From Notolepis coatsorum (taxonomy: Eukaryota > Chordata > Actinopteri > Aulopiformes > Paralepididae): a stretch of 64,000 bases of DNA. The stretch covers positions 119,716,005 to 119,780,004 of the forward strand of contig OZ020588.1 in assembly GCA_963971535.1 (NCBI GenBank), given 5' to 3'. Shown piece after piece: positions 1-11,100 of the stretch. Under the pieces are notes generated by a model that saw only the letters and a program-made list of their open reading frames with translations, was not told the origin of the DNA and did no database searches. Each line of letters begins with the position of its first letter. The first letter of the stretch is position 1. The translations under genes were made by a program, and so were the position numbers.

Positions 1-192
1 GAGGATCATCAGTATATAGAGGTTGGTCATGCTGACATGGTAGAGGAGGATCACCAGTATATGGAGGTTGGTCATGCTGACATGGTAGATGAGGATCATC
101 AGTATATAGAGGTTGGTCATGCTGGTAGAGGAGGATCATCAGTATATAGAGGTTGGTCATGCTGACATGTAGAGGATAATCAGTATATAGAG
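1..192. repeat. Minisatellite, ~43-bp unit (left part)
   Basis: Imperfect tandem copies of a roughly 43-bp unit whose parts read gaggatcatcagtatatag and aggttggtcatgctgacat. Copies vary by small deletions. The array resumes at 1223 after a hAT element that landed inside it, so both pieces were once one locus. Open frames across it are artefacts of the repeat. Confidence 0.95.
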
Positions 193-1222
193 CAGGGGTA
201 GGCAACCCTAGGCACGCGTGCCTGCATAGGCACGCGGGGGCATTTGCATAGGCAAAGGGGGCAGCAGTTTAAAAAAACAAAACAAAAGAAAAGAAAAAAA
301 ATTTGCTCTGAAATATTATAGTGAAATATTTTGCACTGTTGTCGCATTTATCTTGATGAAATCCTCCCACAGGTTCTTTTTACTACCACATATTTAATTG
401 AGACCCTTTATTTGTTTATTATTTCAATTTAGCTGGAAATACATTGCTACATCATTCAGTAACATTTGCAGAGCCTTATAACAAAAACATTATTACGGTC
501 ACCATTGTGACCAGTGGGATTAATCAACAATTTTTATTATTTATTTTTCTATTTCATTGAACATTGCACATGTTAAAAGCAACATTTTTTTTACTCAAAA
601 TGTGAGTATTACCAAGTCAACTTGTGTTCTTAAAACAATGACAATAAACATAGTTTTATTAGGTTGAAATAATGTGGTTGTATACTTATTTTTCTGTTAA
701 CTTATTATGGATTGAAAACTGAAAACCTTAATGCACAGTAACTGAACTCAATATTTTTAAGTTCTGGTAACTTATTCTTTTTTTTTTTACAGTGTAGTCT
801 TGCGATCAATCAAAACGTATTTACACGATATACCTCACATTCACCCTCCATTCACATCCTGGTGTTCTCCATTAGGCCTGTAGGTGGAGCTATGACAGCA
901 CACGTACAGTACACACACCGATGGTGTGTGATGTGTCCAAAAATGAATGGGCACATGTGAGTGAAATGGTCGCACTGTATGCAGCTGTTTGTCTGCATTG
1001 CATCCCCCCCCCCCCCCAACTCAAATTTAGGGTTGATACAACCATCATAATAATATTGTTAATAATAACAATAACAATAATGATGTAATAATGTAAAAAT
1101 TATCATTAAAAATACCTGATTATGAGAAAAAGAATTTACGATGCATGGAATATTGTTGAGGCACACTAGTTACAACTATATTTCAAACAGGCACTCCATG
1201 TCAAAAAGGTTGCTGACCCCTG
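193..1222. mobile_element. Non-autonomous hAT element inside the minisatellite
   Basis: The left end reads CAGGGGTAGGCAACC and the right end GGTTGCTGACCCCTG, an imperfect terminal inverted repeat. An identical 8-bp target duplication, atatagag, sits at 185-192 and 1223-1230. The interior is AT-rich, with a poly-C run near 1004-1017 and no transposase frame. The same terminus family occurs at 6476-7121. Confidence 0.93.
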
Positions 1223-1668
1223 ATATAGAGGTTGGTCATGCTGACATGGTAGAGGAGGATCATCAGTATGTGGAGAGGTTGGTCATGCTGGTAGAGGAGG
1301 ATCATTAGTATATAGAGAGGTTGGTCATGCTGACATGGTAGAGGATCATCAGTATATGGATAGGCTGGTCATGCTGACATGGTAGAGGAGGATCATCAGT
1401 ATATAGAGGTTGGTCATGCTGACATGGTAGAGGATGATCAGTATATGGAGAGGTTGGTCATGCTGACATGGTAGAGGAGAATCATCAGTATATGGAGAGG
1501 TTGGTCATGCTGGTAGACTCGGAGGATCATCAGTATATAGAGGTTGGTCATGCTGACATGGTAGAGGAGGATCATCAGTATATGGGTTGGTCATGCTGAC
1601 ATGATAGAGGCGGATCATCAGTATATGGAGAGGTTGGTCATGCTGGTAGAGGAGGATCATCATTATTT
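1223..1668. repeat. Minisatellite, ~43-bp unit (right part)
   Basis: This continues the array at 1-192, with about ten further degenerate units in which the spacer after the gaggatcatcagtatat core varies. The first 8 bp are the duplicated target of the hAT element at 193-1222. Confidence 0.93.
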
Positions 1669-1708
1669 GTCTTGGCAAAAAAGTGCATGAGGCGAGAGGG
1701 GGTAATGC

Positions 1709-2029
1709 ATGAGTTATTGGAGGTTGATGGGCATATCCAGATCCAAAGTACACCTTGAACGCCTGCCTCCTCCCAAGATCTGTCTCATCCCACATTTACA
1801 GCGAGTCAACTTCAGAGTTGCCTGCTACAAAAGAGCAGACCAGCCAATATTTGAGAGGCCCAAACCCTATGATCATGATATAGGCTGGGAGAAGATGATG
1901 GTTGAGGGGGTGTTAGAGCCTGTCTGGACGGTTGGACCCATCCTCCCTTCTACTCTTGTTGTGGTACTGGCCCAGAAAGCGGAGTCAGAAGAGCAAGAAG
2001 CTCTCAACACTTTCAGTGCCTTTGATTAA
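1709..2029 (+). pseudogene. Fragment of an orphan transposon-type protein
   Basis: An open frame of 106 codons contains the segment HLQRVNFRVACYKRADQPIF, followed by a GW pair and then LEPVW. This spacing (LPP, HLxR, then GW, then LxPVW and a proline-rich step) resembles the C-terminal region seen in many repetitive orphan proteins of fish and invertebrates, often before a cysteine-rich tail that is absent here. That resemblance is from memory. No convincing start or splice context is visible. The frame ends just before the piggyBac-like element at 2040 and may belong to the same mobile unit. I do not assign a function. Confidence 0.3.
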
Positions 2030-2724
2030 CATTGATTTACCCCATTGAATGCCACATCCACTTCAATGTTAGCGTTAAACACGCCTAATCTATGTTTTAA
2101 ATTATGGCTATGTGTCTAATCTGCCCGTCGCTTATCAATGACTCGTTTTCCAGTCAACATTGTCGAAACGGATTGTTTTTTTTATCGGTTCATTTTCGTT
2201 TTATAGCATTTTGAAAAGCCCTCGTTTTCAAGGAAAATATAAAGATTCCATGATAAAAGACATTTACTGGAATATTCTAGAATACACAAAAACGTTGTCA
2301 TTTTTCAGCCTATTCATGAATCGTTTTCAAATAAACGCTAGATTATCGATAGTATATGTGTACGTATGCACGCTATAGACGCGAGCTGAAAAATCTATTA
2401 TCTTATTTCCTCATCAGCGATCACAGCCAAATCACACATGGGGCAAAAGCTTATATCTCCGTGAAAACAGGTCTGATTATCCTAAGACTGGTCAAATAGA
2501 TTCCTTACCTGAGATCAGATGTTATCCAAAAAGATTATTCCAATTCCTGATCGCCATTCCAAATATCGATCACGCTTATTGATTACAGTGTTGATTCCTG
2601 TAAATACATAATCCAGGCTGATTTCGATCCCGCGAGCAGATCCCTCTTGAGCATACTGCTCGCCAGCACAAGGAGCGAGTTGGCTCCCCCCCCAGAGATC
2701 TACAGATCCCAGGTCAGTCTAAGC

Positions 2725-3972
2725 CAGTGGTTGACAAAGTCGGGGTCGCGACCCAAAGGTGGGCCGCGAGCAGCCACGGGAGGGCCGCGAGATGACAAAA
2801 AAAAAAAAAAATTTTTTTTTTTTTTTTTGTCAGGCCACTGAACTTAGAAGCAGGCCAGGACGCGTGAATATTAAAGGCAACCAACTTGTGTTCGGCTTTT
2901 CTCTGATTGGCCGCGACCCCCCACGCAGGCAAGCGGCAGCCGTCCCACGTCCCAAATGAAATCCAAGGAGCAAGCGGCAGCGCGGGCAACCAACTTGTGT
3001 ACCAACCAACTTGTGTTCAGCTGCGGTAGCAGTGGAGCGCTGCTGACTGATTATTATGTTTCGCGTTTTTAACAACCAACTACCAGATTCACTCGTCACT
3101 GTACATCAATTTTTTAGATGAATGATTGTGGATATAATATAGAAAACACATCATTATGATATTGTCAAATGGCGCAAAATACAATGGTGAGTGAGGAATA
3201 TATCTCCAGTGATAAAACCCAGTGCTCTATGTCTCTATGATACACAGCGTGGATGGGCTTTCAGAGGGAGAGGCATGCATGTACATAATTTCACCATAAT
3301 CAAATACAGACATAATTGTATGTAAAATGTCGGTCATGTGGTGGAAGAGTTTAGTACAGTCACACAACAGAATACCAGTGTTTCTAGTCGATATGTTTAT
3401 TAATATAAATAAACACCTGTCTGAACTGGTTCGACCAGCGCTTCTGCCGCGTCTCTCAGCGGAAAAGGGCGTGTGCTAGGGCGGTCACGTGGCCAATCAG
3501 AGAAACGCTGAACGAAAAGCTGAACACAAGTTGGTTGCCTTTAATATTCACGCGGCCAGGACAGTGTTTCTAGTTGTATTCTAAAATTATATTCTATTGT
3601 ATTCTAAAATGTGACTATATGGTTTTATATTAACTTAATAAATAAACAAAAACGAAAAATCTACTTATTTCAACGAACATTTCAAACAGATTATGCACAT
3701 AAAACGCTGAAAACAACCGAAGCAACAATAGTATTTTAATGAGGCTATTATTATTATCATTATTATTTTGCAACAAGTTAGCCCTCTCATAAATAGCACA
3801 TAATTAAATGAATAACTAACTTGAACTAACTTAATAGGATTGAAGTAATGGCCTTAAAAAATCGGTCGCCTGACAAAAAAAAAAGAAAAAAAAACCTGAC
3901 TATGTGCATTGGGCCGCGGCTCTCTGACGCCTTATTTTCTGGGTCCCGGCCTGAAAAGTTTGGGAACCCCTG
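2725..3972. mobile_element. hAT element carrying a nested insertion
   Basis: The left end begins CAGTGGTTGACAAAGTCGGG with ggtcgcgaccc just inside, and the right end reads AGTTTGGGAACCCCTG. The target duplication gtctaagc lies at 2717-2724 and 3973-3980. The same family, inverted and lacking the nested insert, is at 18615-19169. An A/T homopolymer pair lies near 2797-2828. Confidence 0.93.
2861..3553. mobile_element. Nested terminal-inverted-repeat element of unassigned superfamily
   Basis: Ends are CGCGTGAATATTAAAGG and CCTTTAATATTCACGC. The inverted repeat continues for over 30 bp through caaccaacttgtgtt. It is flanked by ggccagga at 2853-2860 and 3554-3561; a 7-bp reading (gccagga) with perfect ends is equally possible. 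The related hAT at 18615-19169 has a single uninterrupted tcctggcc at 19031-19038, so this is a true insertion. The termini lack the CAG/TAG start usual for hAT. Part of the interior (about 3048-3108) recurs near 59584-59870. Confidence 0.82.
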
Positions 3973-4059
3973 GTCTAAGCGACTGACCTGCAGTTACACA
4001 GGGATAGACAATAGGGGGCGCTTTTTTCCAATCTGAGCTCCTGTAGGGGCTGGTGTACC

Positions 4060-5578
4060 TAGGGTGACCAGATCCCAATAAACCAAATGTGGGACAAATG
4101 GTATGTTTGTGAGGGACAATGTGGGACACCCCCCCCCCCCCCCCCAGTGCAGCCCCCTCCCCTTTTTTGGTGGACTGTCCCTGTCGCCTCCTTCAAGGCT
4201 CATCCACCACTGTCCTCATTAAAATGACCACAAGCCTAATATGTTTTGCCCTTATTCATATTTTCTTTTTTTCCCCTTTTGTCTCTAATGGGTGTTAAGT
4301 ACTCAAAATAAATAAAATTACCACCCAGACTTACTATCACTTATGATTATAGGTCTGGACCCGCAGTCTTATCACACACGCACGCACACGCACACACACA
4401 CACACACACAGCTCTCCCCCCTCTCTCTTACTCTGCCCCCCACAGATTCTGGACTAACCCCCTCTGACACACAAAGTAAAGTGTCTGTGTGTGTGTCACA
4501 CACACAGACACACACTGCCACTTCACTTTACTGCCATTAATTAGTTTGTTTATTTAGTGTACATCATATTAGTTTACTGCCATATCCATCATCTCACTGC
4601 CACTTTACTGCCATTATTGTATTATTGTATTTTACTGCCATTATTTATTATTCATACTTACTATGTACCACTGCTGCTAAAAGTGTTGCACTAAGTTCTC
4701 GTTTACCTCTATTTACATTCACTCATACATTCACTTTTTTTAGCTACTGTCTACATTGTATATAGTCCTGTATACTGTCCATTATGTTACTTTATAGTGT
4801 ACTATGTTACTTTATGTTTATAGTGTACTATGTTACTTTATGTTTATATTAGATCTTGTTCTTTATATACACCGTGGGAAGGCGGGAATGCAATTTAATT
4901 GATCTGTATGTCTTGCACGTTACGAGAGGTGACAATAAAGCTGACTTTGACTTTTGACTAACAAAAGTAACTCACCAAAACAACTCACACGTCCAGGGAT
5001 TCACACTGGCATTGCAGTGATGAGAGCAGGAACAGTAATGGCACAATAATAAAGTACAGAATACAATTATCTTCCACCTGCACTGATTTGTGTGGGGGGG
5101 GGGGGGTTACCGGTTACATGAACGACTACTCGCATCTTATTTATTGTTATCATTAGTTTTCAATCTAAACCCTTTGGGATTGCTTTCCCCTTTTCAAACT
5201 TGGACCAAGCGCTATTCTCTCGTGCTGAGCAGCAGAGATACTGTAACAGCAGCGTGTGGAACTGATCTGATCCGTAGCGCGCGTGTATCCCTTGCCTGGG
5301 TTCGTTGCGCCAGGCTCAAACGGATCCTCCGCGCGCAACAGCGTTAGGACTTGTTGTCATGTCGCCTGGATGTCCAGGATGCGGTGTCACTCGCGGTCAG
5401 ATACTAGTAACGTTACCGCGACGCATAGAGGTTCTTCACATTGGCTGGGGGGGGGGGGGGGGGGCGTTAGCGCGGATGACAACTAATCATGCGGGACATG
5501 GTCTCAATTTGCATGACGCGTGAAAAGAGACAGAAATGCTGTGCAATCACGCGCAATGCGTGAAGTCTGGTCACCCTA
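4060..5578. mobile_element. Non-autonomous hAT element
   Basis: There is a perfect 13-bp terminal inverted repeat, TAGGGTGACCAGA / TCTGGTCACCCTA, and the target duplication ggtgtacc lies at 4052-4059 and 5579-5586. Inside are a C run (about 4129-4145), a CA-rich tract (4372-4411 and 4485-4513), a retroposon-like tail near 4910-4955 (gacaataaagctgactttg) and two G runs. No transposase frame was found. Confidence 0.92.
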
Positions 5579-5719
5579 GGTGTACCATCGGGAGACTCGG
5601 TTGATGAAATATGAATTCAGATCGCTAATAAAACAATAAAACGATGTTTGTCGTCGTGGGCACTCAACGGGGGGGGGTGATAAAACGAGATATGTCGTCC
5701 GTGGCACTGAAAGGGTTAA

Positions 5720-6467
5720 TAAGGAGGCAGATTATGCAAAACGTAACGTGGATGAGCTGGATGGAGAGTATGAGTGTGATAAAGAGGAGGAAGAGATGGA
5801 GATTGGAGAGACATTGACGATATCTTTGGCAATGATGATGATGATTAGTAGTTTATGTTTGAATGTTGTGCCAACAGAGAAGATGTACTGTAATAGTACT
5901 TAGTTTGAACCTTAAAACATATTTCAAATTGTATAGGGAAATGTGTTAATTTTTGTCTATGTAGGACAAATTAGTCTTTTCACATTCGTCTTCCACTTTT
6001 GGCCATGTTTACACAAAATCTACAATATTTAGGGCATAACAGCATGGAGACAATCTTTATTACAATATTATTTCCAATATTAACCTAAATCGATCTCGTC
6101 CAATGCACTACATTTTAGAGATAGTACGTTTTTTTCAGCGTTTTTGGCTTTTTCTGACCTGAAATTTAATCAAGATGTGTTTGAATCTTAAAAGTAACAA
6201 TTGTACTGAATTCCTTGGGTCAAACTTGTTTGGGATTTTTTTTTTTATTTGTCTCTATATGTTGTTAACTTCAAAAGTGATGCCGTTTTCTTTTTCTTCT
6301 TTTTCAGGTTTTTGTTCAGGATAGGTGTAATAAAGGGTTAAAAATAAACCCCATGGGACATTATTTCAACCCGTTACCTGGCAAAATCTTAAAATAGACA
6401 CTTCAAGGATTAAGAAAAAACAGGTGGTGAAAAAAAAAATCCACCCTATGCAGGTGGACCTGTTTCC
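5720..6467. other. Intergenic, AT-rich, no gene identified
   Basis: An acidic open stretch at 5721-5895 (plus strand) includes DELDGEYECDKEEEEMEIGE and stops without a recognisable domain; it may be a decayed coding remnant. A second AAAGGG-TTAA motif at about 6336-6345 could be another piggyBac-like end, but no partner end is visible. I see nothing else to annotate here. Confidence 0.4.
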
Positions 6468-6475
6468 ATCTAGAC

Positions 6476-7121
6476 CAGGGGTTGGCAACCTGCGGCTTAT
6501 TTTTTTCTCATATTTTAGAGATCGATGTCATACTGTGACACTGAAATTAAAGGATATTTCATCAACTAAGATATTTAGTCAACAAAAGGCTTACCTGTAT
6601 GCCCGATATGTGGTGCGAAATTTGCGAACAACGAAAGATTTACTTTTTATTTGATAGATTTTCCACAAATAAGGGAAGGACTCAAATATACCTGAATAGT
6701 TCAGGGTTTTATTTCAAAGTCGGTCTACAGACACCAGTGTTTTGTCTCCTCTTCTGTGTTTTATTTAAAAATAGGTCTACACAGCCAGTATTTTTTCTCC
6801 TCTTCATAAGAGTTTGAGGTTTTCCTTTGTGATAACAGGTAAAAACAGCAATAAAAAGTCAATTTCTTTTTGTTTTATAATCCCATTAATGCAACAAACT
6901 GTGTGCTATAAGTATAAAGTATAATAAATCACAAATTACTTTGGGTATGCAATTGTCAGGCGTTTTATGCTAAATGTGGGGTATGCTTGGAGATATATAA
7001 AACGTTATACACTGTGTCATCTTCATTTTAAGGGTAAATAGGTTGTGCGGCTCCCTGAGCATTTTATTTTGTGGGACGGGGGAAAAGTGGCTCTTTTGAT
7101 AGTAAAGGTTGCTGACCCCTG
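6476..7121. mobile_element. Non-autonomous hAT element
   Basis: Ends are CAGGGGTTGGCAACC and GGTTGCTGACCCCTG. The target duplication atctagac lies at 6468-6475 and 7122-7129. It belongs to the same terminus family as 193-1222 but has a different interior, which includes the tgcggct motifs near both ends that are common in this hAT group. Confidence 0.93.
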
Positions 7122-7129
7122 ATCTAGAC

Positions 7130-7297
7130 TAAGTGTGATGCGTGCCTGGTGCCAGTGTATGGCAGCCATTGAGCCTGCATAGCCCAAGGTTGGGTGCTAC
7201 CAGTGGTGGTGAAGGAGGCAATTTCCACCCTACATTGTGGAGAGAGCTTTTGAGTGTCTAGAAAAGAGCTATATAAATGTAATGAATTATTATAGCA
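7130..7297 (+). repeat. SINE/LINE 3' tail (L2-type)
   Basis: The segment ends in a gtgtctagaaaagagctata-type tail followed by taaatgtaatgaattatta, the kind of 3' end shared by L2-clade LINEs and the SINEs that use them. The upstream part is degenerate and I cannot place the 5' end or a target duplication. Confidence 0.5.
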
Positions 7298-7365
7298 ACT
7301 TTAATATTCCAACAATCTAACCAAATCTCCAGTCACCATTCAGTTTTTTGTGTGCTTTTGTTTTT

Positions 7366-7371
7366 TTTATT
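7366..7371 (-). promoter_or_regulatory. Distal poly(A) signal candidate for lsm3
   Basis: The plus-strand tttatt reads AATAAA on the minus strand, about 741 nt beyond the lsm3 stop codon. It is in the right orientation, and a T-rich stretch on the plus strand surrounds it. It is a candidate only. Confidence 0.45.
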
Positions 7372-7731
7372 GAAGAGTGCATCAGAACATAAACACTGAG
7401 CAGCCCGTTATATCATCAGACATCATAATATACCGCATCTTACAGCTCAAAAACAAAACCAACAAAACACTGGTGTAAAATAATAAAATACCTGTGACAA
7501 TAAGTAGAACAGGTTGTACTGTAAATACATACATTTTGAAGACTAGAAAAACCACGAGTTGTCTCAAAATGTCTTGCAAGTTATGTCACAGATCAAGAAG
7601 TCCAAGGATTTGAAACTATATTAAAATATTTGTACAGCTCTAGTCCTGTTGGGACATTGGGAATGAAGAGGGAGCATTTACTAAAAAGGAAAATCAAACT
7701 GATTCAACTTGATACAAAACGGTCAGAGGTA

Positions 7732-7737
7732 TTTATT
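7732..7737 (-). promoter_or_regulatory. Proximal poly(A) signal candidate for lsm3
   Basis: AATAAA on the minus strand about 375 nt beyond the lsm3 stop. If used with the distal signal, it would give alternative 3' ends. It is a candidate only. Confidence 0.35.
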
Positions 7738-8111
7738 AATTGCTTCTTGGTTACGTGGAAATCAAAGCTGCTAATTAAATTCCATTAGCCATATGAAAAT
7801 GGATCAACTTTAACGCATTCATCAATCATCAGAAAAAGACAAAAAAGGGTAACAAAACAATGGTCTTCTATGACAACAAATCTTAACATAAACTCCATCA
7901 CAAATAAAGAGTCCTCGCTGTAATCTTTTCACCTTTTCCCCATCACAAAGGGAAGTTTGGAACATGGATGGTGTCGTTAACAGAGCGTGAAACTTAAGCG
8001 CTGCAAATGGCATACTGTATTTTGTAAAACCCTGATTCATCTTCTCATAACACAGGTTACAAAAGTTCCCAGTTTTCTTCAAAGTATTTTTAATCCAGGC
8101 GGTGGGCGGAG

Positions 8112-8192
8112 TTATCCAACCCTGAGGGGCGGGGCTACGAGGACAACTCCATCTCCTCTGACGAACAGCATGGATATGTTCCTCTTGGTGGA
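8112..8192 (-). CDS. lsm3: lsm3 coding exon 4 (C-terminal, Sm2 motif)
   Basis: The exon begins [15 protein letters not shown] and ends APPLRVG followed by TAA (8114-8112). The acceptor is a pyrimidine-rich ctgtcacttcag directly before TCC. It carries the Sm2 motif, whose Arg-Gly-Asp shapes the RNA-contact loop in Sm folds. It is the last coding exon and runs straight into the 3' UTR. Confidence 0.97.
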   Translation of the reverse strand, partial: STKRNISMLFVRGDGVVLVAPPLRVG

Positions 8193-11100
8193 CTGAAGTG
8201 ACAGAACAAATACACAAGATAAATCAACAACATTAGGCCTAGTACAGCTGGACCCAGCAGAAAATCAGGTGTCAAACCTGTGATACCACAGCCCGATTTT
8301 GCTCAAAGGAACACACCAACTTTTTGGGAAATTTGACATCTACCCTGGAGTTAGACAAGCAGATGCATACCATTTTCTTCTCTGTGCATGCATTAGGCTT
8401 AGGGAACAGCCGCACCGTTAGCCTAGCGTCATTCACTGGAAGTAGGTGTGCCAGTGTAGCCTAGTTCCCAACAGTCACGAAATACACTCCAAATACAAAA
8501 CTTTCCTGTAAACATGTTGTGACCTGTGATGTATTTACCACATGGAGAGAAACATTTTTAATTAAGACATTTTTGTTTTCTAAAAAGATATATACCGTAA
8601 AGTTTTGGAGTTGTATTTGGAGTGTATTTCGTGACGGTTGGGAACTAGGCTACACTGGCACACCTACTTCCAGTGAATGACGCTAAGCTAGGCTAACGGT
8701 GCGGCTGTTCCCTAAGCCTAATGCATGCACAGAGAAGAAAAGGGTATGCATCTGCTTGTCTAACTCCAGGGTAGATGGCAAATAAGCAAATTTCCCAAAA
8801 AGTTGGCGTGTTCCTTTAAGGTAGGTAAATAAAGTACTAATCGACCACAGGAGAAAAGGTACATAAATTACGTTATGTTATAGCCATGAGTAATATATAT
8901 ATAATATATATATATTTTTTTTATGGTCATCGAAAATGTAACATGTACATATTAAAAATAAGTACATGTATTACATATTCAATTTTTTTTTTAACGTTTT
9001 CAGAAAACAAAACCATGGCCACTCGATGCATGTGTTGTGCCGGATTATGACGGGGACCCGATGGACACCAATACTGGAAATCGCAATCAGACAATTGGAA
9101 TATTCTTCAAAGGTAAGGAATATCTGACGTCAATTCCACCTGCGTGCGTGTTCAAAACGAATGCCGTTGATGACGATCAGAGCATCAAAAAACGAACCCC
9201 CCCCCCCCTTGATGCATTCATGATGAAACATAATACCCATTATATTGGAAATAGTATGTCCAGGCGAGCAACGCTAACAGTTTTAGCAAAATGCACATAT
9301 TGCTCCATAGCTCCGTTCTCAGGAATTAGCCAGGATCACTCTGAAACTATACAATATTCCCCACGGTATAACACGTGAACATATGAAAACATTTATTCTT
9401 TTTCACATGTTGAACGATGGATAGTTAATGTCAAATGAGCCATAGTATTGTCTCCATAGCTATAATATAGAATATAGATATAGCCCTCCAAACACTGCAA
9501 CGCACAGTGAAATTCCCTATCTCTTAAAGCGGTGGCGCAGTAGGTACAAGGATAGCTAAAGCCGCTGGCGCTGAAAGTGTTAATGATAACCGTTAAGAGA
9601 ATGTTAAAACTAACCTGAACTAGAATCATAGTTAGATAGTGGTGAGAGCACTCGCCGCGAATGCAATGATTATTGGTTCAACTCCTGGTTGTGGCGTTTG
9701 TTTTGGACTTTTGCAGATACAATACATAAATATATTACTTACGGACGGTTATAACATACCGGTAATGTATTGTACATTATGTACTTTTTCTTCCTGTGGA
9801 CAATTGGTACATGGTTTACATTTTCTGATTAGACCATGTTGTAGTGCAGGATGGCATCAGGTATGAAGTGGAGCTTCTACATTGACAATGAATTCGAGAC
9901 TGATTTTGTGGAAATGCAGAATGTTTAATATCCAAATCATCCCAACCTCCTCCCAATTCACTATCTATGGAGCAGTTTCAGTATTTTGTACCTAGTAATA
10001 CAATATTACTGAAATAATTCCTCTTTGATGATAAGACTGTCACAACATTACAATGTATCCAACTAATCAGCTGATCTAGCCAATGATGCACTTGTATCAA
10101 CTGTTGTACATTTTCCATGCTGTGATTCGGTTTATGAAATTAAGCTATTCTATTGGACAAATATCCTAGTCTTTCATCAAGACTGAGGTAGCAAGTGTTG
10201 AATTTTGACAAAGTAGTCAAACAGTCCCACTTTGGCAGCCCCTTTTGTTAACTAGTACAGGGGGTGGGGGTATTATTTCTGAAGATGACATGCTGTTGTC
10301 AGTACTAGTAGTAGACATGCTGAGGCAGAGGGATTGCTTCTCTCTCATTAAGTAAAATGAATCAAAGCTCATGCTACATCAATGGTGATGAAGGGACATG
10401 GCTACCTTGCTAGTACTGACACCTAGAGGAGATTATACATTTCATCTTTTCAATCACTTACACATTTGACCTAAAAGTACAGAACGTTGGAAAATGCTAT
10501 GGCTGATTTGGGGACAATGGGATGCGAGGATAGCTAGCCAGCCTTGTCAAACATAACGTAAGGAACGTTACTGACAGAAATGCTTGCTAGCATAAGGTTT
10601 GCTTGTCAGGCTCATTTTCAATGGCACCAGTCAAGTGACGGGTGGTTGTCAAGCAGTTGCTGCGGCAGTGAAGCAGCTGCTATTCCACACAGTCCACATA
10701 TAAATAATTGACTCCTGTAGGCTGGCACTGGTGGGTCCAGCAAAAATATCATACTGATGTGTAAGAGAAGGCATTAGTGGAAGAGGCCAGCATTGTTAAA
10801 CCTTTGAGATTGAGACACAAATGAGCAAACAGTCTCACTCCCTAGGACCCAGGCTCCTAAAGAAATTAAAATAAAGTATGGAAAAGGTACATACATTTCA
10901 GTAAACCATGCAACACTAGAGGGAGAAAAGTGGTGTTTGGAGAAGCAGTGTTTATTTAGTTTGACTTAATCACAAAGTGTTTAAATAGACCAGAATTAGC
11001 AGTAAACAATACTGGCTCTCTGAAATAAAGCACATGGATACTTTTCATATTTGTGCATGAAAGAGTTTTTGATTTGGGGATAATGAGATGTGCAGATAGC

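Larger units (their letters stand above)
2040..5715. mobile_element. Decayed piggyBac-like element (copy A), split by two hATs
   Basis: The left end, CCCCATTGAATGCCAC, follows ttta (2036-2039, a mutated TTAA). The right end, GTGGCACTGAAAGGG, is followed by TTAA at 5716-5719. The ends are inverted repeats of each other apart from a few changes. Segments 2040-2716, 3981-4051 and 5587-5715 align in order, in reverse orientation, with 26580-25715. This shows they are one element interrupted by the hATs at 2725 and 4060. An overlapping alternative left end begins near 2004. No transposase is recognisable. Confidence 0.75.
7345..8111 (-). other. lsm3: lsm3 3' untranslated region (inferred)
   Basis: The region follows the lsm3 stop codon in the direction of transcription and holds no competing gene. 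Two AATAAA signals on the minus strand suggest 3' ends about 380 or 745 nt after the stop. Small open frames on either strand here (for example 7822-8217, 7987-8196) are incidental. The exact 3' end cannot be fixed without transcripts. Confidence 0.6.

Noticed and set aside
1505..1795. 96-codon minus-strand frame over the minisatellite
   Set aside because: It is a by-product of the tandem repeat.
7822..8217. 131-codon minus-strand frame overlapping lsm3 exon 4
   Set aside because: It reads a different frame from the conserved LSm3 exon and runs into the 3' UTR.
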